Below, piece after piece: positions 1 through 4,899 of a stretch of DNA of 5,807 nt. The stretch covers positions 1-5,807 of the forward strand of contig CAWUZD010000045.1 in assembly GCA_963926925.1 (NCBI GenBank), read 5' to 3'. Positions within the stretch are counted from its first letter, which is position 1, and each line of letters starts with the position of its first letter. The position numbers were made by a program, and so were the translations under genes. The notes beneath the pieces were generated by a model. It was given only the letters and a program-made list of their open reading frames with translations, ran no database searches and was not told the DNA's origin. The stretch is from Paralactobacillus_A sp963926925. Lineage in GTDB: Bacteria > Bacillota > Bacilli > Lactobacillales > Lactobacillaceae.

Positions 1-77
1 ATTAACCGTAAAAATTGAACGTTTTCGTCTTGTGCGATTTGCTTAATTTCATCAGCTGTATATTGATGACGAGCCAT
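1..77 (-). CDS. glnA: Glutamine synthetase, type I, N-terminal start only (partial)
   Basis: Only the first 25 codons lie in the window; the gene runs off the left edge. The reading starts MARHQYTADEIKQ and continues to NVQFLRL, which matches the beginning of Firmicutes type I glutamine synthetases (M-A-x-x-x-YTADEI...NVxFLRLMFTD). The family makes glutamine from glutamate, ammonia and ATP in the cytoplasm. The ATG at 77 is preceded by a good Shine-Dalgarno (GAAGGAA, about 6 bases upstream), which settles the start. It lies 20 bases downstream of the miaA stop on the same strand, so co-transcription is likely. No glnR gene sits between them. Identification rests on a short N-terminus plus the miaA context, and no active-site residues are visible. 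Confidence 0.82.
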   Translation of the reverse strand, partial: MARHQYTADEIKQIAQDENVQFLRL

Positions 78-97
78 TTATATTCCTTCTTTCAATG

Positions 98-1027
98 TTA
101 TGCTAACCATTCTGTTAATAACTGAATGATTAATAATTTTTGTTGTGGATGTTGTACCAAATCAAACCACTGCACATCATGCATTTGGTTATGAAACCAG
201 GTTAATTGGCGTTTAGCATAATGACGTGAATTCTTTTTAACTAAATCAATTGCTTCATCAAGCGAAATATGATGTTCAAAATAGCCAAAGAATTCTTTAT
301 AACCAATGCCCTTACTTGCCTGTGGCGCTTGGTCACGATGTTCATAAACATAACGTGCTTCCGCAAGTAAACCTTGTTGCATCATGATATCAACCCGGTG
401 GTTAATGCGTTGGTATAACAAAGCACGCTCAGTTGTTAACCCAATTACAAAGAAATCAACATCTAACGGTGCTGGCGTTGGTTGTTGTGAAAACAAGTGG
501 CCAGTTTTATCAATTACTTCCAACGCTCTAATCACGCGGCGTTCATTATTAACTGGAATCTTACTTGCTGCAACTGGATCCTTCTGATTAAGCGCATCCC
601 ATAGTGCTTGAGCACCATGCGTTTGTAAATAATCTTGCCAATACTGGCGATGAGAAAAATCTTCTTCAGGTGTTGTCTGGCCACCCAAAGATAAATTCAA
701 ACGTAACGCATTAAGATAAAAACCAGTGCCACCAACAATCATTGGTAAGCGGTGCCGTTGCCAGATTTGTTGCATGTTTTGATACGCTAAATCTTTAAAA
801 TCATGGACCGTAAACCGTTGATCAAGATCACAAATATCAATCAAATGATGAGGTACACCAGCCATTTCTGCAGGCGTTACCTTAGCAGTCCCAATATCAA
901 GATGACGATAAATCTGCATTGAGTCACCCGAAATAACTTCACCATTAAATAATTTTGCAATATCAATACTTAATGCGGTCTTGCCCACTGCCGTTGGGCC
1001 AACAATCATAATTGCTTTTTTTCTCAT
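98..1027 (-). CDS. miaA: tRNA dimethylallyltransferase (tRNA A37 isopentenyltransferase)
   Basis: This 309-residue protein has the length and motif order of bacterial MiaA. Visible motifs are the P-loop GPTAVGKT (residues 10-17), GDSMQIYR (34-41) with the catalytic Asp and tRNA-contacting residues, DIGTAK (44-49), HHLID (60-64), VGGTGFYL (98-105), a GIGYKEF motif in the second half, and the terminal SRHYAKRQLTWF segment. The family transfers a dimethylallyl group from DMAPP to N6 of A37 in tRNAs reading UNN codons, which stabilises codon-anticodon pairing. The ATG at 1027 has a weak AAGAG-like ribosome binding site. A promoter with good spacing lies just upstream, so the gene can be expressed independently of the accessory genes behind it. 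glnA follows after 20 bases. Nothing looks damaged. Confidence 0.97.
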   Translation of the reverse strand: MRKKAIMIVGPTAVGKTALSIDIAKLFNGEVISGDSMQIYRHLDIGTAKVTPAEMAGVPHHLIDICDLDQRFTVHDFKDLAYQNMQQIWQRHRLPMIVGGTGFYLNALRLNLSLGGQTTPEEDFSHRQYWQDYLQTHGAQALWDALNQKDPVAASKIPVNNERRVIRALEVIDKTGHLFSQQPTPAPLDVDFFVIGLTTERALLYQRINHRVDIMMQQGLLAEARYVYEHRDQAPQASKGIGYKEFFGYFEHHISLDEAIDLVKKNSRHYAKRQLTWFHNQMHDVQWFDLVQHPQQKLLIIQLLTEWLA

Positions 1028-1060
1028 TTTAGTACTCTTTTATTATTTAACTTGTTAGTA

Positions 1061-1089
1061 ATAATATACTAATTCAAATTAACATGCAA
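1061..1089 (-). promoter_or_regulatory. Probable sigma-A promoter for miaA-glnA
   Basis: On the minus strand TTGCAT (1089-1084) is followed by exactly 17 bases and then TATTAT (1066-1061), a 4/6 and 5/6 match to the vegetative consensus. Transcription would begin near 1054, about 27 bases before the miaA ATG. This would uncouple miaA-glnA from the recombinase gene, whose stop lies 98 bases before miaA with no terminator between. A GCGAAAACG core just upstream (about 1098-1106) resembles part of a catabolite-responsive element, but the match is too poor to call. Confidence 0.55.
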
Positions 1090-1099
1090 TTAACTAACG
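1070..1099. repeat. Left copy of a composite direct repeat (TAATTCAAAT ... TTAACTAACG)
   Basis: TAATTCAAAT (1070-1079) and TTAACTAACG (1090-1099) are separated by 10 bases. The same two 10-mers recur in the same order and orientation at 4900-4925. This copy overlaps the miaA promoter. Origin unknown; it could be a duplicated upstream sequence or chance in AT-rich DNA. Confidence 0.4.
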
Positions 1100-1125
1100 T
1101 TTTCGCAACAATTAATTAAACTTTA

Positions 1126-1722
1126 CTAGCCAAAATCAATCTTATTCAAACGTTCCGCTATTGATTCATCAGCTAAATCTAAATAATTACGCGTAATTGC
1201 TTCATTAGTGTAATTCAACAATTTTGTCACTAATTCAATATTATGATTAGTTTGCATATAAATCCGGTATGCTCCTGTCTTACGCATGGTATGCGTACCT
1301 AAATAATCAATACCTAATGACTGGCCAACCTGATGCATGATCCTGTAATACTGATGTTCAGTAATTGGCAACATAATGTTATTAATTGATGGAAACAACC
1401 ATTGACCAGCTAATAACCGTTTGGCATTTAACCATTGGTAATACTTTTTTAAATCAGCAATCAGCGGTTGTAAATATAACTTATTAAATTTACCTGTTTT
1501 AGGATCATAGATAATAACATCATTTTTAACATTGCCATTATCATCATAGATATCACTAATTTTTAAATGTAATACCAGCGTAACCGGCAACAATGTCACT
1601 TTACCGACTTGAAAAATAGTATAATTTCGCCGACCAGCGCGAAAACCATGTAATAAATTAGCTTCAACTGCTTTTAAAAGCTTCGTATCTTTAATTGGTA
1701 AAACTCTTTTAACTTTTTCCAT
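1126..1722 (-). CDS. Small tyrosine recombinase/integrase-family protein, catalytically degenerate
   Basis: This 198-residue protein consists almost only of a phage-integrase catalytic domain; the usual N-terminal DNA-binding (SAM-like) domain is absent, as in short plasmid-type integrases of Firmicutes. Residues about 34-60 align with the family segment normally reading G-x-x-TGLRIS-D-LL-x-LKISDI, but the catalytic Arg I position is Pro46 (codon CCG, 1587-1585). The beta-hairpin Lys is likely K75 in KTGKF. H144 and R147 form HTMRK. The third His/Trp position is Tyr171 (LLNYTN for the usual LLNHSS). The nucleophile is Y180 in NYLDL. Family members cut and rejoin DNA through a 3'-phosphotyrosine; loss of Arg I should abolish or strongly reduce this. 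The ATG at 1722 has only a weak AGAATGG upstream and an in-frame TAG four codons before it, which fixes the limit. It lies downstream of the adhesin on the same strand. Fold assignment is firm; activity is doubtful. Confidence 0.85.
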   Translation of the reverse strand: MEKVKRVLPIKDTKLLKAVEANLLHGFRAGRRNYTIFQVGKVTLLPVTLVLHLKISDIYDDNGNVKNDVIIYDPKTGKFNKLYLQPLIADLKKYYQWLNAKRLLAGQWLFPSINNIMLPITEHQYYRIMHQVGQSLGIDYLGTHTMRKTGAYRIYMQTNHNIELVTKLLNYTNEAITRNYLDLADESIAERLNKIDFG

Positions 1723-1823
1723 AACGCCATTCTAATTAATTTTTAATTTCAATACTATAAATATATCATTAATAGCATGCGTAAAACGACTATTATTTTT
1801 TTATAATTAGCTTTAATATCATG

Positions 1824-1840
1824 TTGAAATGTAATTTCAA
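1824..1840. repeat. Palindrome TTGAAAT-GTA-ATTTCAA upstream of the recombinase gene
   Basis: Two perfect 7-base arms flank a 3-base centre, about 100 bases upstream of the recombinase ATG. On the minus strand one arm supplies TTGAAA, which with 16 bases to TATTAA (1818-1813) would make a plausible promoter, so the palindrome could be an operator there. A recombinase binding site with two half-sites is another possibility. The sequence shows the symmetry only; function is inference. Confidence 0.35.
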
Positions 1841-1906
1841 TTATAAATTCAAAAAAAGTACAAAAATAATTATCTTTTTATTCAAAAATATGATAATATT
1901 AAGTTG

Positions 1907-2039
1907 TTAATAACATTACCTTATATACATACAATACTATCCCTTATTTGTATGCGTTTAACCAATCAAATTCCTTTGTACTTATTATTTTTACACATAC
2001 GCAAAAAGACATTTCCAAAAATAGGAAATGTCTTTTTTT
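1907..2039 (+). ncRNA. Possible short untranslated transcript ending at a strong terminator
   Basis: TTAATA (1907-1912) and TACAAT (1930-1935) are separated by 17 bases and could act as a plus-strand promoter starting near 1942. About 70 bases later comes the strong hairpin at 2003-2039 with a T7 run. The segment between has no open frame with a ribosome binding site and contains two pyrimidine-rich CCTT patches (1941-1945, 1971-1976) of the kind that can pair with Shine-Dalgarno sequences. In very AT-rich DNA promoter-like hexamers arise by chance, so the hairpin may be only a bidirectional terminator. Confidence 0.22.
2003..2039. terminator. Bidirectional intrinsic terminator
   Basis: GACATTTCC (2008-2016) pairs perfectly with GGAAATGTC (2024-2032) around a 7-base A/T loop, flanked by AAAAA on the left and TTTTTTT on the right. 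It has the stem-plus-U-tract form in both directions. It is not immediately next to any gene: on the minus strand it lies about 110 bases beyond the adhesin stop, behind that gene's own terminator, and would act as a backup protecting the recombinase region. Confidence 0.8.
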
Positions 2040-2099
2040 GTTTTACTTATTATCAACACAATAAAAATTAATATTATTGCGTAGTTAATAAGTAGCAAA

Positions 2100-2135
2100 T
2101 AAAAAAGCATCACTTTTAAATAAGTGATACTTTTT
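2100..2135 (-). terminator. Intrinsic terminator of the adhesin gene
   Basis: On the minus strand AAGTATCACTT pairs with AAGTGATGCTT around a short A/T loop (one A-C mismatch), followed by a T6 run (2106-2101). It begins about 12 bases after the adhesin stop codon, the expected position for its terminator. Confidence 0.75.
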
Positions 2136-2147
2136 ACTCATTTGTTA

Positions 2148-2756
2148 TTATTTTAAAACTGTTGCAGTAATCAATATTAACAATAAACTCATCCCGATTA
2201 ATACTAAACAATTATTAGTTGCATCACTAGTTTGTGGCAATTTTTTATTATTAGTTTTAGAACTTGGTTTTTGTTTATTTTGATCATGATGTGCACTTTG
2301 ACTAGCAACAATTACACTATTATGCAAAGAACTGCTATTCTTATTACTACTTGCACTTATCAAACTAGCATTATTATGACTTGAACTGGTAGTAATGTTT
2401 AAAGAACTAGTATCCTTTTTATTTTCATCATTTGAACTTGAAGTAGTAATTATTGATGATTTTTCACTACTCATTACGCTTGAACTAGGTTTATTACTTG
2501 TTGAGTTGCTAGAACTTGCAATTTTACTACTTGAAGTTGCTATAGTGCTAGAAGAACTGGTATTTTTTGCACTACTTGTACTTGAAATAATACTAGATAA
2601 TGTTTTTTTACTACTTGAGTTCACCGTACTACTTGTTAAACTAGGTTGTTTTTTACTACTTAATTTTGCCGAACTGCTAATTTGGTTACTTGAGCTTACA
2701 GCAATACTGGAGCTATCAGCAATGCTAGCGCTTGAAATGATACTGATGATGTTGTC
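2148..2756 (-). pseudogene. Adhesin C-terminal fragment: Ser-rich stalk and LPQTS anchor
   Basis: This open frame carries the rest of the stalk (runs of SSS, SSN, SSK with Ala, Ile, Thr) and the sorting signal. LPQTS is at 2240-2226, followed by DATNN, a ~16-residue hydrophobic helix and a final VLK. The first usable start-like codon is a GTG at 2624 with no Shine-Dalgarno, so independent translation is unlikely; it is the orphaned tail of the upstream gene. Its frame continues upstream through Ser-rich codons as far as 2756, which shows it was joined to the N-terminal part. Confidence 0.75.
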
Positions 2757-2845
2757 TTACTACTTGCACTAGCAATTACACTACTGATTGAACTAGTTGC
2801 TACACTGCTGCTCTTCTTACTACTTGAGTTTGCTACACTTGATGA
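2241..2845 (-). repeat. Ser-rich low-complexity stalk coding region
   Basis: About 200 codons dominated by AGT/TCA serine codons with Lys, Asn, Ala, Thr and Ile encode the wall-spanning stalk. Degenerate internal repeats are visible; for example SSKKTLSSIISS (around 2618-2583) and SSKTTSS-IISS (around 2764-2730) are diverged copies of one unit. Such repeats are prone to slippage and recombination and explain the long leucine-rich antisense frames, which are not genes. Confidence 0.8.
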
Positions 2846-4162
2846 AGTGAGTTTTTGATTAACCACATTATTGTTTACTAATGGTTGATTATTAATGGTC
2901 ACTTGGGCCTTATCATCAATAATTTTAACAACAATCGTTTGGTTACTCTTTTGATAACCTTGTGGGGCAATGATTTCTTTAATTAAGTAAGTTTGGTTAT
3001 TTTTAAGGTTAGTAAATTCAACCTTACCTTGAGCATTTGATGTAGCCGTCTTTGTTAAACCATCACCAGTTAATTCAAACTGCGCACCAGCTAATGGTTG
3101 ACCAGCTTGATTAACTTTATGCAAAACAACACCATCTTTAATTAAATCACCGGAAATACCGTCATCAATCCGGTTTGAAACAACTTTCGTTACTTGTTGT
3201 GTATATGGTTGATCATTATTATTAGAATAATTAATCGTAGCGGTATTTTCATAAGATGAAAGTGTATCATCAGTTACTTGGGTTGCATAGTAAATACTCC
3301 AAGCATAACCAGCAACTGCACGCGCATTAAAAGTAATTTTTACTGTTTCTGGAGATGCATTGTTGGTAGTAATTTTGCCACCAAAAATACTTTCAAAGTC
3401 ACTTAAACTATAACTAGCACTTTGACCATCACTACTCCATAATACAAAGGTCAATTCATTAGCATCAAAGCGATGCCCTGGACTTAATTTATCAATAATT
3501 GTTACTGTGCCTTGACCATTAGGAGTAACGCCATATAATTGCCACTGAATTGCCTTACCATCCGTTTGCATTTGTCTCGTTTTATCAAAGCGTGGTTGGT
3601 TAGTGTTAATTACAGTTGAGCCACTACCTGTGCTGGCAACAATAATCGCAATTTTAGGTGGAGTAACATTCGGCACACCCCAGTGAGCTGTAATTGTATG
3701 AACAGTATCATTACCTACTGTTGTCGTAGTTGTACCTTCACTACGATCATTGGCTTGAACTCTAAAAGTAAACCATCCCTTAATATTTTGTAAAGTTTGG
3801 GAATCAACGGCATTAGTAAATTGAATTTGCGCCTGTGAATTTGTAATAATTACTTTACCTAGTGTTTTACCATCACTATTAACAAGATTAGCAGTTTTAT
3901 TATAACCAGTTAAAGCGGCTGGTAATTTAATGTTTAAATAATCACCAGGTTGAATTTGATCACGCTTTTTTTCACTAAAGTTAACTGTAATGCTAAGGTC
4001 ATCACCAACCCGTGTCGTTGTGGTGTTAGTGGTAATACTATCAATAATTGCTGGTTCAGCATTAGTTAAATTTTGACCAGCAGCTTGGACTTTGATTACC
4101 GAAAAAATAGCCATTATCATAACTGCTAATGGCATCAATATTGCAATAATTTTTTTATTCAT
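2696..4162 (-). CDS. Adhesin N-terminal portion as presently read (488 aa, unanchored)
   Basis: This is what the ribosome would make from the sequence as given. The start ATG at 4162 has a good AGGAG eight bases upstream. The signal peptide is MNKK, a hydrophobic core at residues 5-23 and a VQA-A cleavage site around 27-28. GDDLSITVNFS (53-63) followed by PGDYLNIKLP (72-81) is typical of the bacterial Ig-like adhesion (SDR/collagen-binding-like) fold. NTATINY (306-312) suits the end of a second such domain. In the CnaB domain K349 (VVLHK), E396 (YLIKEIIAPQGY) and N424 or N425 are the likely isopeptide trio. After the stalk begins (about residue 438), the frame break appends SFQALALLIAPVLL, an accidental hydrophobic end. 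Without LPQTS the product should be secreted or loosely membrane-held. Confidence 0.8.
   Translation of the reverse strand: MNKKIIAILMPLAVMIMAIFSVIKVQAAGQNLTNAEPAIIDSITTNTTTTRVGDDLSITVNFSEKKRDQIQPGDYLNIKLPAALTGYNKTANLVNSDGKTLGKVIITNSQAQIQFTNAVDSQTLQNIKGWFTFRVQANDRSEGTTTTTVGNDTVHTITAHWGVPNVTPPKIAIIVASTGSGSTVINTNQPRFDKTRQMQTDGKAIQWQLYGVTPNGQGTVTIIDKLSPGHRFDANELTFVLWSSDGQSASYSLSDFESIFGGKITTNNASPETVKITFNARAVAGYAWSIYYATQVTDDTLSSYENTATINYSNNNDQPYTQQVTKVVSNRIDDGISGDLIKDGVVLHKVNQAGQPLAGAQFELTGDGLTKTATSNAQGKVEFTNLKNNQTYLIKEIIAPQGYQKSNQTIVVKIIDDKAQVTINNQPLVNNNVVNQKLTSSSVANSSSKKSSSVATSSISSVIASASSKTTSSVSFQALALLIAPVLL
2739..2756 (-). other. Frameshift site in the adhesin gene
   Basis: Comparison with the diverged repeat copy near 2610-2583 (TTA TCT AGT ATT ATT TCA AGT) shows that the copy here reads TCA TCA GTA TCA TTT, one base short before GT at 2743-2742. 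Restoring it gives TCA TCA nGT ATC ATT TCA AGC and the intact Ser-rich frame. There is no homopolymer or slippery heptamer in the overlap, so a fixed deletion (or an assembly error) is more likely than programmed frameshifting or slipped-strand phase variation. Confidence 0.7.
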
Positions 4163-4190
4163 TAATTTGCTCCTAAAAAATAATACTCAT

Positions 4191-4219
4191 AGTATATATG
4201 TTTTTCAAAAGTATATCAA
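4191..4219 (-). promoter_or_regulatory. Strong sigma-A promoter of the adhesin gene
   Basis: On the minus strand TTGATA (4219-4214) and TATACT (4196-4191) are spaced by exactly 17 bases, an excellent vegetative match. Transcription would start near 4184, some 22 bases before the ATG at 4162 with its AGGAG. The promoter lies in the 96-base region shared with the divergent antitoxin-like gene, and two of three GTATAT direct repeats overlap its hexamers. Confidence 0.7.
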
Positions 4220-4228
4220 TTGTATATT
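4202..4228 (+). promoter_or_regulatory. Weak candidate promoter of the antitoxin-like gene
   Basis: TTTTCA (4202-4207) and TATATT (4223-4228) are 15 bases apart. A perfect TATAAT at 4233-4238 also exists but would start transcription inside the Shine-Dalgarno, so it is less plausible. Either way the promoter overlaps the divergent adhesin promoter, which implies mutual interference or shared control. Confidence 0.3.
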
Positions 4229-4258
4229 AAAATATAATCATTAAAGGAGATATTAACA

Positions 4259-4429
4259 ATGACTGTAACTACTATTCGCATCGATGATGAGCTTAAGGAT
4301 GAACTAACCAAAGAGCTCAAAAGCATTGGTCTATCAATTAATACATACTTCAACATGGCTGCACGCCAATTAGTAATTCAAAAGAAAATTCCTTTTGAAA
4401 TTTTAACAGTTAACCATGATGACAAATAA
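4259..4429 (+). CDS. Orphan, C-terminally short RelB/DinJ-family antitoxin (ribbon-helix-helix)
   Basis: This 56-residue protein begins MTVTTIRIDDELKDEL, the beta-strand and first helix of a ribbon-helix-helix domain, continues with SIGLSINTYFNMAARQLV (22-39) and ends with the IPFEI motif (44-48) typical of RelB/DinJ antitoxins. The ATG at 4259 has a strong AAAGGAG nine bases upstream. Family members repress their own operon and neutralise a RelE/YafQ-type mRNA-cleaving toxin bound by their C-terminal ~35 residues. Here only eight residues follow IPFEI and a terminator comes at once, so both the toxin-binding tail and the toxin gene are missing. It may be a relic, a trans-acting antitoxin or a regulator of the divergent adhesin gene 96 bases away. 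Family call is firm, role unknown. Confidence 0.85.
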   Translation: MTVTTIRIDDELKDELTKELKSIGLSINTYFNMAARQLVIQKKIPFEILTVNHDDK

Positions 4430-4464
4430 AAAGAAGCTGGTTTAATTAAACCAGCTTCTTTTTA
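4427..4464. terminator. Bidirectional intrinsic terminator between convergent genes
   Basis: A perfect palindrome of 19 bases per arm centred between 4445 and 4446 (core GAAGCTGGTTTAATTAAACC) with A-runs on the left and T-runs on the right. It begins within the stop codon of the antitoxin-like gene and ends 11 bases from the rhodanese stop, so it can terminate both converging transcripts. Confidence 0.9.
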
Positions 4465-4474
4465 TTTTTAACTA

Positions 4475-4897
4475 TTAATTTGATTTTTTCTTAGTTTTAC
4501 CCTTCCAATTTAAATAGCCATCTTTGAGCCAATAAATATGTTGGTAACCGGCTTTACGTAATTTAATTGCAGCCCGTGTTGATAAACTTACACCAGAATC
4601 GTATAAGTAAACAGGTAAGTCTTTCCGTAAACCTTGATAACTATATTGGAATTGTGAATATGGAATATTGCGTGCACCCAAAATATGACCATGATCAAAT
4701 TCTGATTTTTCACGTAAGTCAATCAATTGGGCCTTACGCATAGTACTTTCAAATTGCTTTTCACTAAGCGGACCACCTAGCTTAGCTAAGCTCTTCCGTT
4801 GCAACCAAAAGTAAAATGAACGTAACAAAAAGTAAATTAATACAATTAAAATAGCTATCCAAATATATGTAAATGGTGAAATTGCACCTAACATCAT
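4475..4897 (-). CDS. Membrane-anchored rhodanese-like domain protein lacking the catalytic cysteine
   Basis: This 140-residue protein has one N-terminal transmembrane helix (about residues 8-26) followed by a cytoplasmic rhodanese-like domain. IDLREKSEFDHGHILGARNIPY (59-80) is the classic first half of the fold, and WLKDGYLNWKGK (123-134) the end. In the active-site loop, VYLYDSGVSLSTRAA, Asp100 stands where sulfurtransferases have Cys (VYLYC-x-x-G-x-RS), so persulfide transfer is not expected and a binding or scaffolding role is more likely. My recollection is that lactobacillar relatives share this YLYD loop, so it is not a fresh mutation. Of two adjacent ATGs the first (4897) is better placed, 11 bases from AAAGGA. 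It follows the permease gene after 62 bases without a terminator. Confidence 0.88.
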   Translation of the reverse strand: MMLGAISPFTYIWIAILIVLIYFLLRSFYFWLQRKSLAKLGGPLSEKQFESTMRKAQLIDLREKSEFDHGHILGARNIPYSQFQYSYQGLRKDLPVYLYDSGVSLSTRAAIKLRKAGYQHIYWLKDGYLNWKGKTKKKSN

Positions 4898-4899
4898 AT

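Larger units (their letters stand above)
1723..2147. other. AT-rich intergenic spacer between recombinase and adhesin
   Basis: This 425-base stretch is very AT-rich and contains no convincing coding frame on either strand; the longest start-to-stop frames are under about 30 codons and lack ribosome binding sites. It holds a 7-bp-arm palindrome (1824-1840), a possible plus-strand promoter (1907-1935), a strong bidirectional hairpin terminator (2003-2039) and the adhesin terminator (about 2100-2135). The rest, including about 2041-2095, shows nothing I can identify. Confidence 0.6.
2148..4162 (-). pseudogene. LPXTG-type cell-wall-anchored adhesin split by one frameshift
   Basis: The whole locus encodes a surface protein that would be 671 residues if one base were restored near 2744. 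Order: signal peptide (1-27 or 28), two Ig-like adhesion regions (about 31-170 and 171-335), one CnaB/SpaA-type domain (about 343-427), a ~200-residue Ser-rich stalk, and the sorting signal LPQTS (642-646 of the restored protein) with a hydrophobic stretch and a terminal Lys. Such proteins are exported by Sec, linked to peptidoglycan by sortase and bind host matrix or other cells; no ligand can be named here. The downstream frame opens only at 2756 (TAG and TAA lie just before it), and the upstream frame stops at 2698-2696, so the break lies within those 59 bases. Two terminal features match gram-positive anchors, but Ser replaces Gly in LPxTG and the basic tail is minimal. Low-complexity DNA means a sequencing error must be considered. 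Confidence 0.82.
4191..4228. repeat. Three GTATAT direct repeats in the divergent promoter region
   Basis: AGTATAT occurs at 4191-4197 and 4210-4216, and the related TGTATAT at 4221-4227. The first overlaps the adhesin -10 and the second its -35. Short direct repeats of this kind can serve as sites for ribbon-helix-helix regulators, and such a protein is encoded next door. AT-rich DNA makes chance recurrence quite possible. Confidence 0.35.

Noticed and set aside
384..587. Plus-strand open frame of 67 codons
   Set aside because: It lies antisense inside the well-supported miaA gene, has no family resemblance and is best explained as a shadow frame.
1054..1085. GlnR box or operator: TGTTA and TAACA inverted halves around the miaA promoter
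   Set aside because: The halves are 22 bases apart rather than 7 and no overlapping copy meets TGTNA-N7-TNACA.
1095..1110. Catabolite-responsive element (cre) upstream of miaA
   Set aside because: The GAAAACG core fits but both outer parts of the consensus are broken.
1821..1910. Plus-strand frame of about 29 codons beginning ATG at 1821
   Set aside because: No ribosome binding site, composition is just AT-rich Lys/Asn/Ile codons, and it overlaps the palindrome.
1723..2147. CRISPR array, tRNA or insertion-sequence ends in the spacer
   Set aside because: No regularly spaced repeats, no cloverleaf-like arms and no transposase-like frame or terminal inverted repeats were found.
2696..2756. 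Programmed -1 frameshift or homopolymer phase-variation tract in the adhesin
   Set aside because: No slippery X-XXY-YYZ heptamer and no run longer than three identical bases occurs in the 59-base overlap of the two frames; CATCATCA is a trinucleotide repeat whose slippage would keep the frame.
2395..2772. Plus-strand leucine-rich open frame of 125 codons, looking like a membrane protein
   Set aside because: It is the reverse complement of the serine-rich stalk repeats; AGT/TCA serine codons read backwards give hydrophobic codons. It has no family resemblance.
4233..4238. Perfect TATAAT as -10 of the antitoxin-like gene
   Set aside because: Transcription would begin inside the AGGAG, leaving the message without a usable ribosome binding site, and no -35 is present at the right distance.
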